DNA from: Brachycybe producta
Taxonomy: Eukaryota > Arthropoda > Diplopoda > Playtdesmida > Andrognathidae
Direction: 5' to 3'
NCBI GenBank assembly: GCA_036925085.1
Contig: JAUPFP010000009.1
Location: forward strand, 4,388,233-4,452,232
Length of the DNA: 64,000 bases
Positions 56,601 through 64,000 of this stretch are shown here, piece after piece. Within the stretch, counting starts at the first letter, position 1. Each line of letters opens with the position of its first letter. Below the pieces are notes generated by a model. It saw nothing but the letters and a program-made list of their open reading frames with translations, searched no databases and was not told the origin of the DNA. The position numbers and the translations under genes are program-made.

Positions 56601-57449
56601 AACTCATGAAGTTAACTGTCAAAAAAGTATATGAATTTAAACTTTTAACAATTAATTTTAAATATTGTTTAACAAATATTTAGTTAATTAGTTAAAATTA
56701 AGATATGAAACAAATTTTTACCAGTTTTTTCTGCTTGCAAAAAACTCTTCAAAAAATGAAGAGAAAAATCCAAAACTTTTTTTTAAACATATAGAATAAA
56801 TATGGGGCTAAAAAAATATGAAACTTAAACTAAAAATTGCAGCAGATTCCCTTTTTTTTTGACGTTTTTTAGTTTCTTAAAAAAAAGTACATCCAAGAAA
56901 CACATTTCACATGAAACTTTGCGAGAAAAAAAAAATAAGTATAGGAACTTGTTCCTTTTTGGCCTCACTCTCAAATGTGTCCTCTGCCTCACACACACAT
57001 TACATACATTCATTAAATGCATGTGTTTCTATATAAGAACCAAAGTGACAAATGGAAAAGCAGCTGGTAAAGCCAATGCTTTTTAAAGCCTGAAAACACA
57101 AGAGAAACAGAGACGACCAGCTTAACTAGTTAGCCACAGAACAAAAAAAAGGAGGAGGAGATTGTGTAGGTGCATGTTTACGTCATTACGTAAGCAATTG
57201 CTATATTACTCCTTGCAACATTTTTTCTCTCTCTGTCTTCAAACTCCTTCTTCTCGAAAAAATAAAAAAGTTGGGTTGGTTCCATGTTAATACCATACAT
57301 GAACAAGCACAAATCAAGTTGAGCTCTTTTTTTTTCAAAAAATAAGCAACTCTCAGCACATGAATAGTGAGCTCCTGCCTTTATTTAAGGCCCAAATTCA
57401 AGAAGGAAACTTGGAACTTCAACTTCTGAACAGATCTTTATTAATTTAA
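56601..57449. other. No gene seen
   Basis: AT-rich, with a family C fragment near 57385-57430 (CAAATTCAAGAAGGAAACTT). No supported coding frame. Confidence 0.45.
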
Positions 57450-57495
57450 ATAAATACTCTGCAAGCAGCTCAGATGAGCTCATGGTAAAGAGGTT
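57450..57495 (-). mobile_element. LINE 3' tail, diverged third copy
   Basis: On the minus strand CATGAGCTCATCTGAGCTGC then TTGCAGAGTATTT keeps the stem-loop and GCAGAGTA terminus of the 12.5-kb LINE but with a changed stem sequence, so probably a related subfamily. Confidence 0.5.
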
Positions 57496-57587
57496 ATTTA
57501 GTCTAAAAACAACATTAAAAATACATTGTTAAAATAATGTTTTGTTATCAATTACTATAAAAATTCCTCCATGCAGCATTTTAGTAT

Positions 57588-58145
57588 ATAAGGGTTGTAT
57601 TTTAACCATTGCTAAGTCAAAGTTAATACTAAACTCTTTTGCTAGAGATGTTTCATGTAAAAGTTGATGAGTTTAGCACTAGCTTTAACTTTGCAATGAT
57701 TAAGAATACCGCCCATATCCATAGGGTCAGATTCTTAATGACTGCTAAGTCAATGATAGTGCTAAACTCATAGATGCTAAAAGAGGTATTAACATGTGGT
57801 AAAATTTACCAAAACTGAAATTAAGCGCAAAGATAGACATTTGCTTTGATTTTATTCAAAATAAGAAATATGAGGTGAGTCACTTCTAAGCTAAACACTT
57901 GCCTAGCTCAACTGAACAGATGCTCATCTCTAAACATCCATCAAGAATACCACCCATACTACCATAACAGTTACTTCATGCATTTGTAAAATTCGGTTGA
58001 AAAGCAGCAATTAATATTATAGGAATTGTATTTTGTTCATTGCTAAGTCAAAGCTAATGCTAAATTCATCAACTTGTAAAAGTTGATGAATTTTGCACTG
58101 CTAGTTTTTTTTTTGACTTTGCAATCATATCACCCATGCCCATCT
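57588..58145. mobile_element. Three family E palindromic MITEs
   Basis: Copies at about 57588-57716, 57720-57962 and 58018-58142. Each runs from GGTTGTATTTTAACCATTGC-like then TAAGTCAAAGTTAATACTAA to the complement TTAGCACTAGCTTTAACTTT then GCAATGATTAAGAATACCGC. The middle copy is longer, with unrelated sequence in its centre. Confidence 0.65.
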
Positions 58146-58605
58146 AACCCAGTGGTTGTCCTATTCAAAGCTACACATTAAAACTTGGCTTTCTGTTTTG
58201 GAACCCTGTTTTAAGGGTTCAAGTTGAAGGTCAAGTGGTAAAAGCTGAATTTTTCACTTAACTATGTGCCATATGCACTTAAGATAAAATAACACAAAAT
58301 CATTGAGTGTTTGCAAAGTTAACAGCAGTTCAGCATAGAAAGTATGCTTTAATGTTGTGACACTCTGTATTTAATGGTATATAAATAGAACAATTGTGTA
58401 TGCGGCTGGATGTCCCCTCAGTAACTGCATTGCTGTAATCTTTATTTCTACTCTCCTATCACCTCCTCCCCTCTAACAGATAACACAAATGTATGCGTGT
58501 AAAAAATGCATATATGCAAACACACGTTTATTATTATCTAATTGAAATAGATATATAATTTATTAAATGTTTAAATACAAAATAAACTGAAAGATTTCTC
58601 AAAGA
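58146..58605. other. No gene seen; family C fragment
   Basis: TTGGAACCCTGTTTTAAGGG then TTCAAGTTGAAGGTCAAGTG at 58199-58240 belongs to family C. The rest is AT-rich. Confidence 0.45.
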
Positions 58606-58890
58606 AATAACTTGTAAAGAACCTTCTTGAGCAAAATTAAAAGAAACTTGAAGGGTATCGGTAATTTCATGTTGACATCTTTTAAAATAAGCTTTTTATG
58701 TGAATTTCAGAATTTGAAAATGACTCAACTTTAAGCAAACCATATAATTTTGTTTAATTTTTGTCTATAAAAAGTTTATTTTGACAAATATATCAACGTA
58801 AAAATACTATTAAGTGATGCAGCTACCATTTTAATTTCGATGCTCTTTTGAAATGCAGAAAAATAAAGAGTTTGAAAATCAGCTTGCTCA
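58606..58890. mobile_element. Family A palindromic MITE
   Basis: AAACTTGAAGGGTATCGGTA and TTGACATCTTTTAAAATAAG on the left; AAAAGTTTATTTTGACAAAT and GCAGCTACCATTTTAATTTC on the right. Confidence 0.62.
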
Positions 58891-59099
58891 TAAAACAATT
58901 TAATTTAATTTTAATTTTGAAAATGTGCATCTTGCTCAGATTTCAATTAATTACACTGTAATAAAAAAAATAATAAATCGTAAAACAAAATATGTTTCTA
59001 AATTTGCTAATAATTAGTATAATAAAATTCAAAATAAGCCAACATGGTTTTATTAAATTAAAATTTAAGCAAGAAGAGCTAATAAACTAATCAATAACA

Positions 59100-59215
59100 A
59101 TAAATCAAAAAGGCTTTTTTTAGAGGCTAAAATATAGGAAAACTCATGGTTAAAAATTGCTAATTAAGTCTGAGAAAACCCTAGCCTCTAAACAGTCTCT
59201 AAGATTGAAAAAAGC
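59100..59215. mobile_element. Short foldback element (TAGCCTCTAACCAG family)
   Basis: AATCAAAAAGGCTTTTTTTA then GAGGCTAAAAT, and CCTAGCCTCTAAACAGTCTC then GAAAAAAGCATA, are inverted, as in the 286-400 copy. Confidence 0.55.
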
Positions 59216-59394
59216 ATATTTTTAAAAACTTAGTAATAAATATGTTTTTAATATAATGTGACTACAATATGAGAATAGAAAATTCAAAAAGGAAAACACA
59301 AGAAACGATTTTTGTTGTTGTAATTTTAGTTTCTTACAAAAATCTTTTTTCTTATCCTTTTTTTATTTTTCTCTTTTCTTTGAAATCTTGTTTT

Positions 59395-59515
59395 GGGCGT
59401 TGTTTAAAAATGATGTCGAGGGAGTGCGGGTGTAAATATTCGGGGCGTGATGGGTTGGGCGTAAATTATGTGGTCCAAAAACAGGGTCGCCTTGCGCCCA
59501 TGGCGCCAATTTAAC
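59395..59515. other. CpG-richer island in AT-rich DNA
   Basis: About 120 bp carries a dozen CpG dinucleotides (GTCGAGGGAGTGCGGG, TTCGGGGCGTGATGGG, GTCGCCTTGCGCCCATGGCG) in a region otherwise nearly free of them. A short open frame crosses it on plus (MMSRECGCKYSGRDGLG then VNYVVQKQGRLAPMAPI) but ends in a stop without a donor. It could be a fragment of an element, an old exon or a small regulatory patch. Confidence 0.3.
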
Positions 59516-59690
59516 TAACCAGTTGGTCTCCAAAAAAAAATAAATCCTACCTAAAAATGACTATTTACTGGTTTGTTGATAACTTATGATAAGCAAAAAA
59601 AAAAGTTCTCTCTTTAAAAGTTCTAAATGTGGAAATGTTTTTTTAAAAGTATTTTATTTTAAATTTTAAAATATATTATTTTAATATTAG

Positions 59691-59759
59691 GTGGAGAGAG
59701 AAACAGATGAGGACGAGGAAGATCTTGGTGTCAATGGAGCCCAAAGAATTTTTTTTTAG
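59691..59759 (+). other. Possible short terminal exon
   Basis: A TTTAATATTAG acceptor-like sequence is followed by an open frame VERETDEDEEDLGVNGAQRI then FF and a TAG. The acidic peptide and higher G+C stand out from the flanks. Without an upstream partner exon this is only a candidate. Confidence 0.2.
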
Positions 59760-61414
59760 AAATTTTTCTTAAAATGATAAAAAAAAATTGTTAGAAACTA
59801 GAATTAAGTACAGTATATGAATGATGTAAAATAATTTTGCTTAAAAATTATCTTCAACATTGCAATTTGAAAATTACTAAATATTACATTTTCAAGTGAA
59901 AAATGATCAAATATTACATTTCTTTTGGTGAAATTTTTTTTAAAAAATGACGTAAAAGTTAATTTTTAAGTATATTTTCGTCACAAAAACATAATTAGCA
60001 AGTGAAACAAATTTAAAATTCGCGTGAAAGGTTTACTTTTAATTTAATGTAATAAGAAAATCGTTATAAGATTAAAAGTTAACTTTTAAGGTAATTAATT
60101 TCAAAATGATCGAGTATTTTTTTAGTGAAAATTACCAAATATTACATTTTATTATTCAAAGTTATTTTCAAACTGACATTAAAAATTATTTTTTTAAATA
60201 TATCGCCACAAAAACACTAAATTAGAAAGTGATAAATAAATTTAGAATTTACATAAAAGGTTTATTTTTAATTTATTTTAATAATGTAATCTTTTAAAGT
60301 TAACTTTTATAACAATTTTGTAAATCATTTTTTCATTAAACGATTTAAACACAATTTTTTTTAAATGAATCATTTCATTATATCATCATTTTGATGATAT
60401 ATCTTCAATCTGAAAATCAGTTTCCCAAATCGTTTTACTTTTCATTGCAAAAGTAAGGCGTCATCAAATGCAAAAATATATTATGAAAAACTAGAATTAC
60501 AAAACTGAGTATTAAAAGTGACGCAAAAAACGCTTGTCTGTTTGACAAACTTCAAGCTTGAATTTAGAAACAAAAATAATTTAAAATATAAAAACCAATG
60601 TAATTTGAAAAGTGATTGAATTTTTCTTTAGAAGTAGTTAATTATAATTATAAAGTTTAAAAAAAGCAAAGTGGTGAATTACTAATTACTTGAAAAAGTA
60701 AATTAATCCACAACATTGAATTTTTTTGCGTACTTTTATGAAATAAACAAAAAATCCTTTTTTTTTGTAGTTTTTTGTTACCAAATATCTTCTTTAATTA
60801 ACAGTTCAATTTAAGAGCTTAATTAAAAGTGCAACCAACGACACTTCATTAACTTCTCTTAAAAAAACAACTACAAAAAAAAGGTGTTGACTACATTACA
60901 ATAGGAATTATGGGGGAAGTCAGAATTTGACCATTTAAGGGAACCCATTTAGTAAATCAAACGTGGGTTTATCTATTTATTTTTTTTGGCTAAGGAAATA
61001 AAAAAGGAGCTAAATTGTCTGCAGAGGCGTCCACTCAATTACATGGACTCTTAATAAAAATATATTTTCAAAAACTTGAAAAGGGGAGAGAGAGAAATAC
61101 AAGAAAAGAAAAGAAAAATGTCTATTGTTGTAGGCGTTGTTGACCCATTAATAAAAACAATTCAATAAATACTCCCTCTCATTGAAAAAAAAGAGGAACA
61201 TGTGTTCTCGAAAAACCACACCAAATTCACAACCACACAATGAAATTATAATGTGAATGAAATTTTAAAAAAATAAGTTGTGTGAAGAAAACATACCGCA
61301 AGCAATTCAATTGAAATTGCCTCTGTTTAAAGGCAACAAGGGCAACATCACAACCAAAACTGGTTCTAAAGTGTTAAACACCCACCTTTCGATATATTTT
61401 CATTCTGGATTTTA
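59760..61414. other. No gene seen
   Basis: Very AT-rich with repeated AAATGATCAAATATTACATT-like and GGTTTACTTTTAATTTA-like blocks (59870-60320), probably worn copies of one repeat. No exon-like sequence. Confidence 0.45.
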
Positions 61415-61827
61415 GGCCCAATCCAGATCATGCTGACAAAACAAAAACAAAACAGAAACTTAAGTGTTTTGAGATAAATTGGCGACAATTCTAAAAAAAA
61501 TTACTGCGACATTTGTGTTTTGTTTTGTCTGCAATTTCACAAATTACTTACAAAAGGGTTTGTGTTTTGTCTCTGTAATACAGAACATTTTGTCAACTCT
61601 TGTCTGTGCAGACAAGTTGCATAGTTTACCGTAGGGCAACTATAAAAACAAAAACAAAAAAAAACTTGTGTTGTCACAAATTTGTTGTGGTTTTGTCTTG
61701 AGTACTGCTGGTATTTGGGTGCAGTTTTGTTTTCTTTTTTCAAAATCTGCTTTTTTTAGGCATTTTTGTTGTGTTTTTGTTTCAAACTCATGCTGCACTT
61801 TTGTCAGCTTGATGTGGACCCTGGGCC
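61415..61827. mobile_element. Harbinger-like MITE with TTA duplications (413 bp)
   Basis: Ends GGCCCAATCCAGATCATGCT then GACAAAA, and TTTTGTCAGCTTGATGTGGA then CCCTGGGCC, are inverted. TTA flanks both sides (61412-61414, 61828-61830). A TWA duplication with GG-starting ends is the PIF/Harbinger pattern. The interior is rich in TTTTGTTTTG on both strands. Confidence 0.8.
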
Positions 61828-61839
61828 TTAAAAGTAAAA

Positions 61840-62225
61840 TTAAGAAAAACCGGTGTTTTCGAAACTAGACGGGTAGATTCATTCACTTTTAGGGCTAATT
61901 TCATGTTGTTATCTTTTAAAATAAACTTTTCATATAAGTTCGAAAATAATCCAAAGTTAAGATTGTTTATGAACAGCTGATTTCCTAATAAAGATTATTC
62001 TGTCTTTATTAGAAGCAAAATGAAGAGAAACTAAAAAGTGTTTTCAAAACTAGAAAGGCAGTTCAATTAAAGGTAATTTTCATGTTGGTATCTTTCAAAA
62101 TAAAATTTTAAAGTTCGGCCATTTTCAAACTCACAGAAAAGAAAAGCTTATTACGTAAGATATCAAAAACATGAAAATACCCTTAATTAATTAAGCTACC
62201 CCCCTTCTAGTTCAAAAACTACAAT
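61840..62225. mobile_element. Family A palindromic MITE
   Basis: GAAACTAGACGGGTAGATTC with TGTTGTTATCTTTTAAAATA, then a second left arm near 62047 (AAACTAGAAAGGCAGTTCAA), and a right arm AAAGCTTATTACGTAAGATA with AAGCTACCCCCCTTCTAGTT. Probably one copy inserted in or beside another. Confidence 0.7.
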
Positions 62226-62609
62226 TAGTTACTAAATTTAAAAAAATGAATGACAATTTTTCTTTTATATCAAATCGTTTCAATTACCGGCACCTTTTCA
62301 ATTGAGATTTTTTTTCTTTTCTTCAAAAGTTCGTAAGTCCATATTTGGGTCAAACTCAATCCTCGCTTATACGTTACCATTTGAGAACAATACCTTGCTG
62401 TAACTACAGAAGCAACTTTACATCTGCATCGACTCTGAGACTCCAATGATGACTTGGGCTAACGGTGATTCAATTACCCATACAATTTTCAATAATTCAT
62501 CCGGTTCCAGAACAATACTTCTCAGTTCAGTTACTTACCGTACAATACCCCACTAGAAAAGTAAAATAATAAAACGTTAACTTGAACGATGCCATCATGA
62601 ATTACCTTA
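62226..62609. other. No gene seen
   Basis: Less AT-rich in part (62380-62540) with repeated CAATAC and GTTCCAGAACAATACTTC-like words, but no splice-supported coding frame. Confidence 0.4.
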
Positions 62610-62931
62610 AAGTTTGCCGCACACAACATCGGATCGGAATATTTTGATAACAAGCGTTTTCAATGGAGCCCCCGCACACTAGCTTGGAACGAATCGGTTT
62701 GTCATAGAGGGAATATTTCGACTGATTCCGAAACTATGCGCATGCGGTGGCTCAGCATACATACTCTCCTCACTATTGCTATTGATCTCAGTTGCTGTTG
62801 TCCCACTGACATAGGAATTCCGATCACCAGTTCCAATCAAATGTGCGAACAAAACTCGTTTCCGTTCGTAAGGGTTCCACGATACCAACTGTTCCGTTCC
62901 GTTCCGATCCAACGTAGTGTGCGGCAAGCTT
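62610..62931. mobile_element. TA-flanked MITE (322 bp), CpG-richer
   Basis: Ends AAGTTTGCCGCACACAACAT then CGGATCGGAA, and TTCCGATCCAACGTAGTGTG then CGGCAAGCTT, are inverted, with TA on both sides (62608-62609, 62932-62933). The longest frames inside it, on both strands, follow from the element and show no transposase motif. Confidence 0.78.
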
Positions 62932-62933
62932 TA

Positions 62934-63408
62934 GCATATTATTTACTTTACTATTCTACTTTCAAATACTTCCTTAAAAGTTGTTATGATATCCTGTCCA
63001 CTTTTTCAAAACCACAAACACAAAAATTAAGAGCAAGATCATCCAATAAGAATTTATTAAATTCTAATTTAATCTTTCGAATTTCATTAATTTTTTTTGC
63101 ACCATATATTGCAAAATTCGAACTGAAAAAAGCCTCCTCCTGATCCCCCTCCCCTCCTCCTCAAAACCCTTTTTTTTACTGTAAAGACAAGACAGAAAAA
63201 GGGAACATTTTTTTTTTAGTAAAAAAGAACTTACGAGTTTAGCGATTACGGTCGACGTCTCGCTAACAAAAAAAAAATAGTAACGAACGAGCAAATGTGA
63301 AAATTAGACGTAACATAATCGATAGAACATAAAATCTTCGGAGACCCCTTAAGAAGAAGAACCTCAAAAGATATGATTATTGGACTTAATGAATTCCTTT
63401 TTATGCAA
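62934..63408. other. No gene seen
   Basis: AT-rich with CCTCCTCC runs near 63130-63160. May be the far 3' flank of the right-edge gene. Confidence 0.4.
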
Positions 63409-63825
63409 TTTATTTTTTATCCTTGATTTTTATTAATCTTTCTCTCTCTCTCTCTCTTTCTAAAACTCCCCCCCCCTCTCCTCCTATTTTTTTTTTATCG
63501 GAATGTCAAAAGACACAAAGAATCTCTCCTCCAACTACGACCAAAAGACGTTAAATACACGTCACTTGATTGAGTTAAATCCAGAAAACAGTAAGGTCAT
63601 GATCCGAGCTCCAGTTCATTCATAATATATTTTGAAAAACCAAAAAGTTAGTCACAGTAACTCCTATTGAAAAATGCATAAATTTCACAAATAATAAAGA
63701 GAAAAAGAAAAATCCCACTTTCAAAATCGGCAATTTTAAAGTTCCCCCATCCCACTTCCTCCTTCCGATCGTCTAAATCTCCAAGAAACTTTTTTTTAAA
63801 CAGGACACTTTAAGGTTAAACTCTT
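63409..63825 (-). other. Probable 3' UTR of the right-edge gene
   Basis: Downstream of the TAA the minus strand is AT-rich and non-coding. The first canonical poly(A) signal I see is AATAAA (TTTATT on the plus strand, 63409-63414), with another just beyond it. That would give a 3' UTR of roughly 420 nt. The region also has a (CT)n tract at about 63440-63460. The cleavage site is inferred. Confidence 0.4.
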
Positions 63826-64000
63826 TTAATGTGGTCTCGGACCCCAATGAATGGGTTTAGCAGCTTTGGCAGCCACTTCACCCTTTCCAAACGACGGAAA
63901 ATCGTCACTGCTGCTCACATCGGGAGCCTTTTGCTCCCAAGGACCACCTTTTACGACAAACCCTTTGTTTTCGGCTGCCTGTAGACGAGATCCGTCATCT
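63826..64000 (-). CDS. C-terminal end of an unidentified protein (partial)
   Basis: The last 57 codons and a TAA stop (63828-63826) read on the minus strand; the first full codon starts at 63999 and the gene runs off the window edge. The peptide begins DDGSRLQAAENKGFVVKGGP, continues WEQKAPDVSSSDDFPSFGKG and ends EVAAKAAKPIHWGPRPH. Balanced amino-acid use, non-repetitive codons and much higher G+C than the surroundings mark it as real coding sequence. The tail is low in hydrophobic residues, with no membrane segment, cysteine pair or catalytic motif, so it is probably a disordered, soluble C-terminus. The acidic DDFPSFG patch recalls the short aromatic/acidic tails of some RNA-binding proteins such as SERBP1/HABP4, but that is only an analogy. 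I do not recognise the family. The exon may extend past 64000; a weaker alternative acceptor (CTACAG on the minus strand near 63981) would shorten it without changing frame. Confidence 0.75.
   Translation of the reverse strand, partial: DDGSRLQAAENKGFVVKGGPWEQKAPDVSSSDDFPSFGKGEVAAKAAKPIHWGPRPH

Noticed and set aside
62679-63143. Overlapping frames of 82 and 135 codons on opposite strands
   Set aside because: Most of both fall inside the TA-flanked MITE 62610-62931; no transposase or host domain is visible.

Overview
The window looks like intergenic and intronic DNA from an A+T-rich animal genome. Genes are sparse, introns carry U2-type GT/AG signals, and nearly all of the rest is repeats: inverted-repeat MITEs, hAT-like, Tc1/mariner-like and Harbinger-like non-autonomous elements, dead LINE 3' ends and an unusual number of minisatellites. 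Many T-run/A-run hairpins, a ~190-bp satellite at 16.6-17.3 kb, and a 3' splice acceptor just upstream of a start codon would fit a tunicate. That is an impression; the window does not prove the species.

Genes. Two protein-coding loci can be supported. At the left, on the minus strand, are the first two coding exons of a secreted midkine/pleiotrophin-family growth factor: a signal-peptide exon (2429-2615) and a four-cysteine domain exon (about 1847-1996), joined by a 432-bp phase-1 intron. At the right edge, also on the minus strand, is the last 57 codons plus stop of an unidentified protein (63826-64000). Between them, about 61 kb holds no gene I can defend. Two weak exon-like stretches (28.2 kb and 59.7 kb) are recorded at low confidence.

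Layout. 0-1.7 kb: an inverted-repeat arm whose partner lies at 16.3-16.6 kb, then a ~200-bp satellite. 1.8-2.6 kb: the midkine-like exons, with a MITE in their intron. 2.9-3.6 kb: a 20-bp minisatellite. 4-10 kb: many copies of a palindromic MITE (here family A) and a ~120-bp tandem array. 11-15.4 kb: a TA-flanked MITE, a foldback element, a dead LINE 3' end, a 41-bp minisatellite and a hAT-like element with perfect 8-bp target duplications. 16.6-17.3 kb: ~190-bp satellite. 19.6-20.9 kb: a large 20-bp minisatellite. 21.5-29.2 kb: inverted/tandem repeats, an (AT)n tract, a 24-bp array and a mariner-like MITE. 32-39.5 kb: paired MITEs, a TA-flanked MITE and a 1.5-kb Harbinger-like element with internal ~310-bp duplications. 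40-44 kb: a long hairpin and a foldback element whose centre has become a 28/29-bp minisatellite. 46-55 kb: more MITEs and 36-, 31- and 42-bp minisatellites. 57-63 kb: small MITEs and AT-rich DNA before the final exon.

The most interesting signal is a ~200-bp palindromic MITE with five clear copies. Each keeps an intact TGACGTCA (CRE/ATF) site between inverted CCAAT-like and GC-box-like sequences, and one copy sits in the midkine-like gene's first coding intron. It looks like a mobile promoter-like module. Gene and repeat calls rest on visual reading; no alignment, masking or expression data were available.
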